Below are positions 1 to 9,132 of a stretch of DNA of 64,000 nt, piece by piece; positions within the stretch are counted from its first letter, which is position 1; the number at the start of each line of letters is the position of its first letter. The notes below the pieces were generated by a model. It was not told the origin of the DNA, ran no database searches, and worked only from the letters and a program-made list of their open reading frames with translations. Source of the DNA: Paenochrobactrum gallinarii (GTDB lineage Bacteria > Pseudomonadota > Alphaproteobacteria > Rhizobiales > Rhizobiaceae); assembly GCF_014205685.1 (NCBI RefSeq), contig NZ_JACIIU010000001.1, positions 62,001 to 126,000 on the forward strand. Direction: 5' to 3'. Made by a program: the position numbers and the translations under genes.

Positions 1-77
1 CGCAGCGCCCCTTTCAAAACATCCATATGGCCATTGGTGACCGGGTCAAATGAGCCCGCATAAATCGCTGTTGTCAT
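1..77 (-). CDS. coaD: Phosphopantetheine adenylyltransferase, N-terminal fragment (runs off the left edge)
   Basis: CoaD transfers AMP from ATP to 4'-phosphopantetheine, giving dephospho-CoA, the penultimate step of CoA synthesis in the cytoplasm. About 25 codons are in the window, read from an ATG at 77. They begin MTTAIYAGSFDPVTNGHMD, which carries the nucleotidyltransferase SFDP loop and TNGH, the family's [H/T]xGH ATP-binding motif at its usual place near the N-terminus. The gene lies on the same strand as gyrA but is separated from it by about 630 bases and the gyrA terminator, so it is probably transcribed separately. Identity is secure for the part seen. Confidence 0.9.
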   Translation of the reverse strand, partial: MTTAIYAGSFDPVTNGHMDVLKGAL

Positions 78-323
78 ATCTGTCAGCTAACCTTTTTGCG
101 CATCATTTTCAACATGCCGAATAAGGAAAAACAAATCTATCCTGTAAATGGGAGATTGTTTCAATTAAAATTCACAAACTTTATAAATTAACACCGCATT
201 TTAAATACCAATGAAATTTCAAAAGAGCGCCACTCTCCGGCTTTATAATTTTTTTACAATATTTTTTAACCACGATGAAACCAAATCACATGTCGCACGT
301 TTTCCAGTTGAAAGGAAACGGAG

Positions 324-473
324 ATGATGATTTTTCTACTCGCTTTATCCATGATGATCGCAATGGCAGCCTCGGCAATTATCTTGCTGCTGGAAGAACG
401 TGCATCCAGGCGTCAGAACAAATCAAACGGCGCTTTTACCTGGCAGACGATGCATAAAAACTCGCATTTTTAA
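324..473 (+). CDS. Hypothetical 49-residue single-pass membrane protein
   Basis: A short reading frame starts ATG-ATG at 324, directly after a good Shine-Dalgarno-like run (AGGAAACGGAG, 313-323). Residues 1-23 are strongly hydrophobic (MMIFLLALSMMIAMAASAII...LLL), followed by a basic, polar tail (EERASRRQNKS). This looks like one transmembrane helix or an uncleaved signal anchor. I recognise no family. It lies alone on the plus strand between coaD and gyrA, both on minus, and an overlapping frame starting at 275 is less convincing because it is not hydrophobic and lacks an equally good ribosome site. Whether it is translated is unproven. Confidence 0.4.
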   Translation: MMIFLLALSMMIAMAASAIILLLEERASRRQNKSNGAFTWQTMHKNSHF

Positions 474-589
474 TGCTGACTTTTATCCGTCGCAGCAAAA
501 TCGCGACCATCACCCTCAACCTTACAAAGCCTAAATCACTTTATAAGAAAACGTGATTAAGTAACTGATATAAATGAATTATATAAAAT

Positions 590-607
590 TCAATTCACTT
601 GAATTGA
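590..607. repeat. Perfect 8-bp inverted repeat with 2-bp spacer
   Basis: TCAATTCA - CT - TGAATTGA forms an exact dyad in the AT-rich spacer between coaD and the gyrA terminator. It has the size of a dimeric regulator operator, but no promoter or target gene can be assigned, and in AT-rich DNA chance is possible. Confidence 0.3.
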
Positions 608-654
608 TAAGATTCCCTCTCCGATGAAGGCCAATTCCCTCCAGTCTTGGCATT

Positions 655-693
655 TAAAAAGGGCGGCGCTTTTAAAGCACCGCCCTTCTTTTT
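655..693 (-). terminator. Intrinsic terminator of gyrA
   Basis: GGGCGGCGCT (661-670) pairs with AGCACCGCCC (676-685) with one G-T pair, and on the minus strand it is followed by a run of T. It lies about 20 bases beyond the gyrA stop codon. Confidence 0.85.
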
Positions 694-704
694 TAGTTAA
701 TTTT

Positions 705-3530
705 TTATTCGGCGTCCGGCGCAGGCTCAGAGGCTTCGGGAGCACTTGCCTGCGCGTCCCCCTCACCTTGAACCGCAACATCGCCCTCGTCTTCCTCGTC
801 GCTTTCCGTTTCAGAAATACGCTCGACAGAAACGACTTTCTCACCATCGGCTGTGTTGAAAATCGTCACACCCTTAGTAGAACGTCCGGCAATACGAATA
901 CCTTCAACCGGTACGCGGATCAGCTGCCCGCCATCAGAAACCAACAGGATCTGATCGCTTGGCTCGACCGGGAACAGAGCAATCAGCTTGCCGATTTCAT
1001 CCGTCTTTGAAGTATCGGTAGCGCGGATACCCTTACCGCCACGGCCTGAGATACGGAATTCATAAGACGAAGAACGCTTGCCGTAACCAAACTCACTGAC
1101 TGTCAAAACAGTCTGCTCGCGGGCTTTCAGCTCCTCAAAGCGCTCATCACTGAGTTCAGCATCTTCGACTGCTTCTTCCAGTGTATCCACCACATCCTCA
1201 ATATCATCACCGGCCGCATTTCTGCGTTCCGCAGTAACACGTTTCAGATAGGCAGTACGCTCAGCCGGCGTTGCATCGACGTGACCAAGAATTGCCATCG
1301 AAATAATGCGATCGCCCTCAGCCATATTGATACCACGAACACCGATCGAATTACGTCCGGCAAAGACACGCACATCCGTGACTGGGAAGCGGATACACTG
1401 GCCGCCAGCCGCTGTCAGAAGCACATCATCAAATTCGGTACAGGTATCGACTGAGAGGATTTCGTCGCCGTCATCTTCCAGCTTCATCGCAATTTTACCA
1501 TTGCGATTGACCTGCACAAAGTCGCTCAGCTTGTTACGACGCACAGTACCGCGCGTGGTTGCAAACATCACGTCCAGATTTGCCCATGAATCTTCATCCT
1601 CAGGCAATGGCATAATGGTGGTGATACGCTCGCCCTGCTGCAATGGCAGCATATTGATCAGCGCTTTACCGCGTGATTGCGGCGTACCGATCGGCAAGCG
1701 CCAGACCTTCTCTTTATAAACGATACCGCGTGAAGAGAAGAAAAGAACAGGCGTATGCGTATTGGCAACGAAGAGACGTGTGACCGAATCTTCATCGCGC
1801 GTTGTCATGCCGGAGCGACCCTTTCCGCCACGACGCTGCGCACGGTAAGTGGCCAATGGCACGCGCTTGATATAACCGGCGTGACTGACAGTCACCACCA
1901 TATCTTCACGCGCGATCAGGTCTTCATCGTCCATTTCAGCGCCACCGGCACCAAGCTCGGTGCGGCGTGGAGTGGCAAATTCGTCATGAACAGCCTTGAG
2001 CTCATCCTTGACAATGGTCATCACGCGCTCACGCGAGGCCAGAATGTCGAGATAATCGCGGATTTCTTCGCCGATTTTGTTCAGTTCATCAGCAATTTCA
2101 TCACGACCCAATGCGGTCAGACGCTGCAAGCGCAATTCAAGAATTGCACGCGCCTGCTCTTCCGACAGATTGTAAGTGCTGTCTTCATTGATCTTATGAC
2201 GCGGATCATCGATCAAACGGATCAATGGCGCCACATCAGCCGCAGGCCAGCGGCGTTCCATCAACTGCTCACGTGCAGTTGTCGGATCCGGCGCACGGCG
2301 GATCAGCGCAATAATCTCGTCAATATTGGCAACGGCAATCGCCAAACCAACCAAGACATGGGCGCGTTCGCGGGCTTTATTGAGCAGGAACTTGGTGCGG
2401 CGGGTGACAACTTCCTCACGGAAGGCCACAAATGCGCGCAGCATATCAAGCAGCACCATCAGTTCCGGCTTACCACCATTCAGCGCAACCATGTTGCAGC
2501 CAAATGACGTTTGCAGCGGGGTGTAACGGAACAACTGGTTCAGCACCACATCGGCAACAGCATCGCGCTTCAGCTCCACCACAACGCGGTAGCCGTCACG
2601 GTCAGATTCGTCACGCAGATCGGAAATGCCTTCGATACGCTTATCGCGCACCAATTCAGCCATTTTCTCAATCATCGAAGCCTTATTCACCTGATAAGGA
2701 ACTTCAGTGATGATAATGGCCTCGCGGTCACCGCGCATCGGCTCGATAGCGGTGCGACCACGCATGATCACAGAGCCGCGGCCTGTGCTATAGGCTGAAT
2801 GAATACCGGAGCGACCAAGAATGATACCGCCGGTCGGGAAATCAGGGCCCGGAATGATTTCCATCATTTCTTCAAGGCTGATTTCCGGATTATCGATCAG
2901 CGCAACGCAGCCATCGATAATTTCGCCCAGATTGTGCGGCGGAATATTGGTCGCCATACCAACAGCAATACCGCCGGAACCGTTTACCAGAAGGTTTGGA
3001 AAACGGGCTGGCAGAACGCGTGGTTCGTGTTCGCGGCCATCATAGTTATCCTGAAAATCAACCGTATCTTTATCGATATCGGCCAGCAAATATTCAGAAA
3101 CTTTTTGCAGACGGCACTCGGTATAACGCATCGCAGCCGGCGGATCACCGTCAATGGAACCAAAGTTCCCCTGCCCGTTGATCAACGGTTCGCGGAGCGA
3201 GAAATCCTGCGCCATACGTACGAGTGCGTCATAGATAGAAGCATCACCATGCGGGTGATACTTACCCATAACCTCACCGACGACACCGGCGGATTTACGA
3301 TATGGTTTGTTCCAGGCGAGCCCCATTTCATTCATCGCATGCATAATACGACGATGAACAGGCTTCAGCCCGTCGCGCACATCAGGAAGCGCGCGACTCA
3401 CGATAACGCTCATTGCGTAATCGAGATAGGAACGCTGCATTTCCTCAACGATTGAAATCGGTTCAATACCGCTCGGCCCAATTGGACCATTGGCATCATC
3501 TGAACCGGGTGGCGGAGTTAGATTTGACAC
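705..3530 (-). CDS. gyrA: DNA gyrase subunit A
   Basis: Breakage-reunion subunit of gyrase, which with GyrB introduces negative supercoils using ATP. The 941-residue protein has the N-terminal topoisomerase IV/gyrase-A domain (about residues 30-500), with the catalytic tyrosine at Y136 in AAMRYTE, and then the C-terminal beta-pinwheel containing the GyrA box [10 protein letters not shown] that distinguishes it from ParC. A charged insertion of roughly 50 residues sits between C-terminal blades, and the tail is acidic ([10 protein letters not shown]...). The start is GTG at 3530, which aligns with the usual N-terminus shortly before [11 protein letters not shown]. The quinolone-resistance region reads [10 protein letters not shown], so the position equal to E. 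coli Ser83 is Ala97 and that equal to Asp87 is Asp101. The gene is monocistronic, with its own terminator and a candidate promoter at 3571-3598. Confidence 0.98.
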   Translation of the reverse strand: MSNLTPPPGSDDANGPIGPSGIEPISIVEEMQRSYLDYAMSVIVSRALPDVRDGLKPVHRRIMHAMNEMGLAWNKPYRKSAGVVGEVMGKYHPHGDASIYDALVRMAQDFSLREPLINGQGNFGSIDGDPPAAMRYTECRLQKVSEYLLADIDKDTVDFQDNYDGREHEPRVLPARFPNLLVNGSGGIAVGMATNIPPHNLGEIIDGCVALIDNPEISLEEMMEIIPGPDFPTGGIILGRSGIHSAYSTGRGSVIMRGRTAIEPMRGDREAIIITEVPYQVNKASMIEKMAELVRDKRIEGISDLRDESDRDGYRVVVELKRDAVADVVLNQLFRYTPLQTSFGCNMVALNGGKPELMVLLDMLRAFVAFREEVVTRRTKFLLNKARERAHVLVGLAIAVANIDEIIALIRRAPDPTTAREQLMERRWPAADVAPLIRLIDDPRHKINEDSTYNLSEEQARAILELRLQRLTALGRDEIADELNKIGEEIRDYLDILASRERVMTIVKDELKAVHDEFATPRRTELGAGGAEMDDEDLIAREDMVVTVSHAGYIKRVPLATYRAQRRGGKGRSGMTTRDEDSVTRLFVANTHTPVLFFSSRGIVYKEKVWRLPIGTPQSRGKALINMLPLQQGERITTIMPLPEDEDSWANLDVMFATTRGTVRRNKLSDFVQVNRNGKIAMKLEDDGDEILSVDTCTEFDDVLLTAAGGQCIRFPVTDVRVFAGRNSIGVRGINMAEGDRIISMAILGHVDATPAERTAYLKRVTAERRNAAGDDIEDVVDTLEEAVEDAELSDERFEELKAREQTVLTVSEFGYGKRSSSYEFRISGRGGKGIRATDTSKTDEIGKLIALFPVEPSDQILLVSDGGQLIRVPVEGIRIAGRSTKGVTIFNTADGEKVVSVERISETESDEEDEGDVAVQGEGDAQASAPEASEPAPDAE

Positions 3531-3563
3531 TATTCAAAGGTCTTTCTTAACAGAATCGGTAAA

Positions 3564-3598
3564 CACAACTTATATAGGAAAAACTCGCAAAACACCAA
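3564..3598 (-). promoter_or_regulatory. Candidate gyrA promoter
   Basis: On the minus strand, TTGGTG (3598-3593) and TATATA (3576-3571) are 16 bases apart, resembling -35 and -10 boxes, with the expected start about 35 bases before the gyrA GTG. The remaining divergent spacer to marC (up to 3830) holds no other feature I can name. Confidence 0.45.
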
Positions 3599-3830
3599 TT
3601 TACCAGCTTTTTGCACTTGCTGAAATGTGAATGAAATTCAACACTTTGAAAGATATTCACAATTCAACCCCTGCACAAGAAGTTATGCGCCAATCACCTT
3701 TCCACAGGATATGTCCAAACTTCATTCTATAGTCGAAAAGGCAGTTCATCGACCTGAGGCGGCAACTAAGCTAACATAAGCGTTACTATAACAATTTGAG
3801 TCGTGACTTCAACCGGAGGACTAAAACCGC

Positions 3831-4460
3831 ATGGGTTTCATTGACGCCATTTTGAGTGCTCTGGTCACGCTGCTTGTAACAATTGACCCACCAGGATTAG
3901 CACCGCTGTTTTTAGCGCTGACGCCGGGCATGAACCGGCAGGCACGCAATCAGGTTGCCAAACGCGCAACCATTATCGGCTTCATCCTGCTCACCATCTT
4001 TGCCATTGCAGGCGCACAGATCATGAGCCTCTTTGGCATCAGCATCGGAGCGTTCCGTGTTGCCGGTGGCCTGCTTCTGTTCTGGATTGCGTTTGAAATG
4101 ATTTTTGAAAAACGCACCGAGCGCAAAGAAAAAAGCGCCGAAGTTGCCATCACCAAAGATCACATCCACAACATCGCCGCCTTCCCGCTCGCTATTCCGC
4201 TCATTGCAGGCCCCGGCGCTATTTCGGCTGTCATCCTGCTCTCAGACGGTCTTCATGCGCCCGTCGAGCGTTCTATGCTCATTCTGGTCATTCTTGCCTG
4301 TATGGCGATTACCTATGTCACACTTTTGTTGGCTGAGCGTGTGGATCGTTTCTTAGGCGAAACCGGCCGCTCAATCCTCACCCGACTTCTCGGTGTCATT
4401 CTCGCAGCCCTTGCGGTGCAATTTGTAGCCGACGGCGTCAAATCGCTGATCGCTAATTAA
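3831..4460 (+). CDS. MarC family integral membrane protein
   Basis: A 209-residue polytopic inner-membrane protein of the MarC (UPF0056) family. Six hydrophobic segments can be seen, arranged as two sets of three around a charged loop (EKRTERKEKSAEV, near residue 95). The family motifs TIDPPGLAPLFLAL near the N-terminus and PLAIPLIAGPGAIS in the second half are clear. The biochemical role of the family is not settled; the name reflects an early and later withdrawn link to multiple antibiotic resistance. The start at 3831 follows a strong CCGGAGGA site. It stands alone, divergent from gyrA and convergent with the solute-binding protein gene. Confidence 0.92.
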   Translation: MGFIDAILSALVTLLVTIDPPGLAPLFLALTPGMNRQARNQVAKRATIIGFILLTIFAIAGAQIMSLFGISIGAFRVAGGLLLFWIAFEMIFEKRTERKEKSAEVAITKDHIHNIAAFPLAIPLIAGPGAISAVILLSDGLHAPVERSMLILVILACMAITYVTLLLAERVDRFLGETGRSILTRLLGVILAALAVQFVADGVKSLIAN

Positions 4461-4461
4461 A

Positions 4462-4496
4462 AAAAGGCCTTGGAAATATCCTTCCAAGGCCTTTTC
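4462..4496. terminator. Bidirectional terminator between marC and the solute-binding protein gene
   Basis: AAGGCCTTGGAA and TTCCAAGGCCTT flank a 6-base loop, with A-rich and T-rich ends on both sides, so it can serve both convergent genes. Confidence 0.85.
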
Positions 4497-4508
4497 ATTT
4501 ACATCATT

Positions 4509-4542
4509 TATTTCTGCGCATCCTCTATTTCTGCGCATCCTC
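4509..4542. repeat. 17-bp tandem duplication across a stop codon
   Basis: TATTTCTGCGCATCCTC occurs twice head to tail (4509-4525 and 4526-4542). The copies encode the same C-terminal EDAQK plus stop of the solute-binding protein; because 17 is not a multiple of three, the inner copy ends the protein with TAG and the outer copy is now untranslated. Confidence 0.9.
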
Positions 4543-6357
4543 GGCCCACCATGCAGGCAGCTGATAGCCAAACAGTGATGTTTTTTCCGGATATTTGATC
4601 CGCGCCCAATGCGCCACCAATTGCTGCGGCAAATGATAAAGCGGAATGTAATAATCGCCCGAGATCAGCACACGATCCATAGCGCGTACAGCACTGACAA
4701 AATCCTCCTGTTCACGCGCGGCAAGCATGGCCTCAATCATCGCATCAATAGCCGGACTGGCGGCACCGGCATAGTTGAAACTGCCTTGTGCATCACGCGA
4801 TGCACTGCCCCAGCGGTTCCACTGCTCATTACCGGGTGATAAAGTACCTGTCAGCGCGCCCAACAGCATGTCGTAGTCAAAAGTCTGCATCCGGTGTTGA
4901 TATTGCGCATCATCAACCGTGCGCACAACCACCTGAATACCAAGCCGCTCCAGATTACGCTTAAAAGCAAGCGAGACTTTTTCCTCATCTACTGAACGGG
5001 TCATAATTTCAAATTCAAAAACCTTGCCATTTTTGTCAATCGCTTTACCGTTTTCAAAACGATAGCCGGCTTTTTTCAACAGTCGCATGGCTTCGCGAAC
5101 AAGCTTACGATCATGTCCACTGCCATCGGTTCTTGAAGCGTTCCATTTACCTTCCAGCACATCGCTGCGCACTGCATTGGAAAATGGTGCCAGCAATGCC
5201 CGTTCGCGTTCATCTGCCTTCACACCTGCCGCCGAGAGATCGGAGCCAAACCAATAGCCTTCCGTTCGTTTATAATGATTTGAAAACAGGCTTCGATTTG
5301 CCCATTCAAAATCAAATAACAGGCTTAAAGCATGACGTACCTTAGGGTCTGCAAAAATTTCGCGCCGTGTATTAAAGGTAAATCCTAACAAATTAACCGG
5401 AATACCGCGCGTAAAGCCGGCTTTGATAATACGCCCGTCATTCACGGCCGGAAAATTATAAGATGTCTGCCATCGGGTAGGATTCCCCTCCAGAAAAACA
5501 TCGACAGCACCTTTTTTGAACGCCTCAAACATCGCCGTTTCATTGCGGAAATATTCAATACTGATTTTATCGAAATTATCAAAACCGCGCTTAACCGGCA
5601 AATCTTTCGCCCAATAATCGGGATCACGCTCATAGATAATCGACTGCCCTGGCGAAACATGTGCAACCTTATAAGGGCCACTACCGACAGGCGCCTTTAA
5701 TGAAGCATTACCGAAACTATCCACATCAATGGCGTGTTTGGGCAAAACCGGCATAGTCGATGCCACCAGCAACGGAAACTCCCGATCGGACTTGTCATTG
5801 AAGGTAAAGCGAACTTTACGCTCACCTGTTTTTTCAATCTTCTCGATACGACTCATTCGGCTGCTGTAAGGAGGGCGCCCTTTATCGTTAAGCAGTTGAT
5901 AGGTAAAAATAACATCTTCCACCGTCACCGGCTCGCCATCCGACCATTTTGCTTGCGGGTTCAGCGTAAATTCCACCCAATGCCGCTCTTCATCCGTCTC
6001 CACGGTTTCGGCCAAAAGCCCGTAAAGCGCAAAAGCTTCATCGCGTGAACGCTGCATCAGGCTTTCAAACACCAGATTGCCAAAATCACCGTCCAAAAAC
6101 AGGCCGCGTGCCGTGGTGCGCATACTTTTCAAAACAAACGGATTGAGGCTGTCGAAAGTACCGACAACACCATATTTGACCTGCCCGCCCTTTGGCGCAT
6201 CAGGGTTCACATAAGGAAAATTCGGGTAATCACTTGGCAATGCCGCTGTCCCATGCATCGCAAGCGAATGGGATGGCTCGGCTCTCGCCAATGTAGTCAA
6301 ATTCAATGAGACAGCCGCCGTCAGCAGAGCGGAATAAGTTATCGTTTTTATCATCAT
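4525..6357 (-). CDS. Periplasmic oligopeptide-type ABC transporter substrate-binding protein (family 5)
   Basis: Extracellular solute-binding protein of the DppA/OppA/YejA group, which captures peptides or similar ligands in the periplasm for an ABC importer. I choose the start at 6357 (ATG-ATG after GGGTGA), giving 610 residues with a signal peptide (MMIKTITYSALLTAAVSLNL...ARA). The family signatures AKWSDGEPVTVEDVIFTYQLL and GSGPYKV are visible, and the opening HGTAALPSDYPNFPYVNPDAPKGG resembles YejA-type proteins. No permease or ATPase gene lies nearby, so the partner is encoded elsewhere; the ligand is unknown. Initiation further upstream, up to 6423, would put a charged stretch in front of the signal peptide and is unlikely. 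The 3' end carries a 17-bp duplication. Confidence 0.9.
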   Translation of the reverse strand: MMIKTITYSALLTAAVSLNLTTLARAEPSHSLAMHGTAALPSDYPNFPYVNPDAPKGGQVKYGVVGTFDSLNPFVLKSMRTTARGLFLDGDFGNLVFESLMQRSRDEAFALYGLLAETVETDEERHWVEFTLNPQAKWSDGEPVTVEDVIFTYQLLNDKGRPPYSSRMSRIEKIEKTGERKVRFTFNDKSDREFPLLVASTMPVLPKHAIDVDSFGNASLKAPVGSGPYKVAHVSPGQSIIYERDPDYWAKDLPVKRGFDNFDKISIEYFRNETAMFEAFKKGAVDVFLEGNPTRWQTSYNFPAVNDGRIIKAGFTRGIPVNLLGFTFNTRREIFADPKVRHALSLLFDFEWANRSLFSNHYKRTEGYWFGSDLSAAGVKADERERALLAPFSNAVRSDVLEGKWNASRTDGSGHDRKLVREAMRLLKKAGYRFENGKAIDKNGKVFEFEIMTRSVDEEKVSLAFKRNLERLGIQVVVRTVDDAQYQHRMQTFDYDMLLGALTGTLSPGNEQWNRWGSASRDAQGSFNYAGAASPAIDAMIEAMLAAREQEDFVSAVRAMDRVLISGDYYIPLYHLPQQLVAHWARIKYPEKTSLFGYQLPAWWAEDAQK

Positions 6358-6695
6358 CAAATTCACCCGACATGAGTTCCGGCAGTTCTTTTTCGACGGA
6401 ACGATTCGTAAATAATCATGCATAAGTTAAGGCTTTTGGTCTTTATAAAGCGTGTCAATAGAGTGACATTCGCAAACGAATGTGATTTTTTTAACAATTG
6501 CAATGAATTGTGCTTGAACGGCCTCTGGATTACACAGATAAGTCAGTGTAACACAACATTAAGCATATTGGTCACGCTCTCGCCGCATTTTTAAACAATT
6601 GAGTTTGCAGATGTTTAAGCAATAGCAGACCGCCCTGTAAGGGGTAACCGGGTGTAACAGCCCAAAACAAAAGCATTGAAAGGAACCTGTTGATC
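6358..6695. other. Divergent intergenic region between the solute-binding protein and ialB-like genes
   Basis: This AT-rich spacer of about 340 bases must hold promoters for both divergent genes, but I could not fix convincing -35/-10 pairs. One short hairpin (ACATTCG-CAAA-CGAATGT, 6466-6483) is followed on the plus strand by GATTTTTTT and resembles a weak terminator or leader structure. No coding frame is convincing. Confidence 0.4.
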
Positions 6696-7310
6696 ATGTC
6701 CAGCAAAAAGACGATCGCGGCCTCATCTGCACTGGCTGGCGTGTTCGCTTTGCTTGCAGCTTCATCCATGCCGGCCTCTGCACAGCAGCCTCCTCAAGGC
6801 TGGTTCAAAGTGTGCTCAAAGCAGGAAGATAACGACATCTGCAACACGCAGAATATCGTAACTGCTGATTCCGGCCAGCTGCTGACCGCAGTTAATCTGA
6901 TCGAAATCAAAGGTAAGATTAACCGCAAAATCTTCCAGGTTTCGGTTCCGACCGGTCGCTTGATTCCTGCCGGCGTCGGCCTCCAGATCGACAATAACAA
7001 AGCTGTTAAAGTCGAATATGGCATCTGCTTCCCGGATCGTTGTATCGCTGAAGCACCTTTAACCGATGAATTGGTAAATTCATTCAAAAAAGGCGGCAAA
7101 ATGGTTCTGACTTCGGTCAACTTCCAGAATCAGCCAAACCCGATTTCTGTTTCGCTTACCGGTTTCTCCGATGCGCTGACCGGTCCAGGTCTGCAGCAGA
7201 ACGAACTCGAAGCACGTCAGAAAGAATTGCAGGATGCAGTTCAAAAACGTCAGAAAGAGTTTGAAGCCAAGATGAAGGCTGAACAGGACAAAGCTAAAGC
7301 TGGTAACTAA
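6696..7310 (+). CDS. Invasion-associated locus B (IalB) family exported protein
   Basis: A 204-residue secreted or periplasmic protein of the IalB family, named for a Bartonella bacilliformis factor that promotes entry into red cells. Many non-pathogenic Hyphomicrobiales have paralogues of unknown role. A signal peptide (KKTIAASSALAGVF...PASAQ) precedes the family core: GWFKVCSKQEDNDICNTQN, then PTGRLIPAGVGLQID and YGICFPDRCIAEAPL, with four cysteines likely to form disulphides. The C-terminus is a long, charged coiled-coil-like helix (about residues 170-204). ATG at 6696 is preferred over TTG at 6690 because it is 10 bases from AAAGGA. It is a single-gene unit with its own terminator. Confidence 0.88.
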   Translation: MSSKKTIAASSALAGVFALLAASSMPASAQQPPQGWFKVCSKQEDNDICNTQNIVTADSGQLLTAVNLIEIKGKINRKIFQVSVPTGRLIPAGVGLQIDNNKAVKVEYGICFPDRCIAEAPLTDELVNSFKKGGKMVLTSVNFQNQPNPISVSLTGFSDALTGPGLQQNELEARQKELQDAVQKRQKEFEAKMKAEQDKAKAGN

Positions 7311-7330
7311 GCTTGAAGCGACAATCGCAT

Positions 7331-7363
7331 AAAAAAAGAGGCGTTTGAAACGCCTCTTTTTTT
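7331..7363. terminator. Terminator between ialB-like gene and gph
   Basis: GAGGCG and CGCCTC around a short TTTGAAA loop, flanked by A7 and T7, usable by both convergent genes. Confidence 0.88.
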
Positions 7364-7408
7364 ATGCCACTTTTTAAGCTGCGACCATAATCAAAAAAAT
7401 GCCTGCAC

Positions 7409-8095
7409 TCAGCGCGGCATCACCGCGCCGGTCAGCTGCTCAACCATTGAAATGGTCAGCTCGTCATAATGCGAAATAATCCGGCTTGGACCTAAAACAT
7501 TAACCGGCACATCCGTATAGCCAAAATCCACTGCTACAACAGGGATACCGGCAGCTTTGGCCGTATCAATATCGGTGCGGCTGTCACCAATCATCACCGC
7601 ACGGTCGGCATCACCGCCTGCGGCCGCAATAGTTTGCGTCAAATGACGCGGATCAGGCTTGCGGAATGCAAAACTGTCTGAGCCACTAATCGCACCAAAG
7701 CGATCCGACAAATTGAGTCCGTCTAATAATTTGACCGCTAAACCTTCAAATTTATTGGTGCAGATGGCCAACAAATAGCCTCGGCTGGCAAATCGATCCA
7801 ACGCTTCGATAGCGCCGTCAAAAATACGAGCCTTGCCCGGCATATTTTGTGCATAATGCTCAAGAAAAACCGCAACCAGTGCATCCAATTGATCCGACTT
7901 CAATTGTGTTTGCTGCGCCTGATATGCGCGCTCAATCATCACCCGTGCGCCCAAGCCCACATAACGGCGCAAAGAAACCGGATCAGCTTGCTTTAATCCG
8001 CCCACATCAAGACAATGATTGAGACTGTCCAGAAGATCTGTTGCCGTGTCGACCAAAGTGCCGTCAAGGTCAAAGACTATTATAGGTTTCAACAT
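7409..8095 (-). CDS. gph: Phosphoglycolate phosphatase (HAD superfamily)
   Basis: This HAD phosphatase of 228 residues is predicted to dephosphorylate 2-phosphoglycolate, which arises from DNA repair and oxidative side reactions. HAD motif I is FDLDGTLVDT (D9 nucleophile, D11 acid/base), motif II is CTNK, the motif III lysine is in FRKPDP, and motif IV is GDSRTD. The helical cap domain between motifs I and II matches the Gph/PGMB-type subfamily. The start ATG at 8095 gives the standard N-terminus. It is divergent from rpiA. Substrate is inferred from family and length; related HAD enzymes with other sugar phosphates as substrate cannot be excluded. Confidence 0.85.
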   Translation of the reverse strand: MLKPIIVFDLDGTLVDTATDLLDSLNHCLDVGGLKQADPVSLRRYVGLGARVMIERAYQAQQTQLKSDQLDALVAVFLEHYAQNMPGKARIFDGAIEALDRFASRGYLLAICTNKFEGLAVKLLDGLNLSDRFGAISGSDSFAFRKPDPRHLTQTIAAAGGDADRAVMIGDSRTDIDTAKAAGIPVVAVDFGYTDVPVNVLGPSRIISHYDELTISMVEQLTGAVMPR

Positions 8096-8408
8096 TCATA
8101 TATCCGATAGTGTGGTCAAAAATCTTTTCTATGCCTAGCCGATGCGCGCCCTGCTCTCAAGCAGGATTCGTTCCCATTAACCAATGTTGGCAAATAAAAA
8201 GATAAAATCCGGTTTTCACTTCTATTATAGAGAAATTCAGTTGCGATCATTCAAATACCGTCTGGTTTTTAAAAACTTCGATAAGCATTTTCAAAACAAA
8301 ATGAATATGTGCTTTTGTCTCTTAAGCAGTCCATGCTAAATGTAAGGCTCGAAACATCAAGAATCCTTATAGCTCTCAAAAAGGGCAGCTCTCAAAAGGA
8401 ATGTAACT
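8096..8408. other. Divergent gph-rpiA intergenic region
   Basis: About 310 bases holding the promoters of both genes. An 11-base direct repeat, AGCTCTCAAAA (8371-8381 and 8387-8397), is spaced by 16 bases and gives two purine-rich runs; the second (AAAAGGA, 8394-8400) is the rpiA ribosome site. No coding frame or strong hairpin seen. Confidence 0.5.
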
Positions 8409-9113
8409 ATGGATGAAGCCCGTCGACTTAAGATCGCGGCCGCAGCTGAAGCTTTGACACATGTCAAAGATGGTATGCGTCTTGGAATCGGCACGGGTTC
8501 AACCGCAGAAGAATTTGTTCGTCTGCTGGGTGAAAAAACCGCCAACGGATTTAAAGTCATCGGCGTGCCGACTTCAGAGCGCACAGCTGCACTTTGCAAA
8601 GAGCTGAATATTCCGCTCACCACGCTGGAAGAAACACCGCATCTTGACCTGACAATCGATGGTGCTGATGAAGTTGACCCTGCCCTCACCCTTATCAAAG
8701 GCGGCGGCGGGGCATTGCTTCGCGAGAAAATCGTGGCAGCAGCTTCTGATGCTATGATTGTCATTGCGGATGAAAGCAAGCTGGTTGACACATTGGGACG
8801 CTTCCCGCTACCGATTGAAGTCAACAGTTTTGGTCTGGGCGCCACCACGCGCGCCATCCAAAAGGCTGCCGACAAGCTTGGTTTGAGCGGAGCATTGGTT
8901 CTTCGTCAAAAAGACGGAAAAACTTTTGTGACTGATGGCGGTCATTACATCATTGATGCAAATTTTGGCCGCATTCCCGATTCAAAAGCATTATCAGACG
9001 CTCTCTTCGCCATTCCGGGTGTTGTTGAGCACGGACTTTTCATCGGACTTTCGGAAACCACTATTATAGCGGGCGCTGATGGTATCCGGACAATTAAACC
9101 GTCAAAAATTTAA
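8409..9113 (+). CDS. rpiA: Ribose-5-phosphate isomerase A
   Basis: Interconverts ribose 5-phosphate and ribulose 5-phosphate in the non-oxidative pentose phosphate pathway. The 234-residue protein has the full set of RpiA motifs: [12 protein letters not shown] (phosphate binding), TIDGADEVD (catalytic acid), and [11 protein letters not shown] with the catalytic glutamate and lysine. ATG at 8409 follows AAAAGGA at 8394-8400. A DUF2059 gene follows after 19 bases and is probably co-transcribed. Confidence 0.97.
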   Translation: MDEARRLKIAAAAEALTHVKDGMRLGIGTGSTAEEFVRLLGEKTANGFKVIGVPTSERTAALCKELNIPLTTLEETPHLDLTIDGADEVDPALTLIKGGGGALLREKIVAAASDAMIVIADESKLVDTLGRFPLPIEVNSFGLGATTRAIQKAADKLGLSGALVLRQKDGKTFVTDGGHYIIDANFGRIPDSKALSDALFAIPGVVEHGLFIGLSETTIIAGADGIRTIKPSKI

Positions 9114-9132
9114 ATTACGGAGTGACGACCTT

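Noticed and set aside
275..457. 60-residue frame overlapping the proposed small membrane protein
   Set aside because: No ribosome site of comparable quality and no hydrophobic or domain-like pattern; the frame at 324 is a better reading of the same DNA.
3700..3712. DnaA-box-like TTTCCACA near gyrA
   Set aside because: A single imperfect match without other boxes or an AT-rich unwinding element; not an origin.
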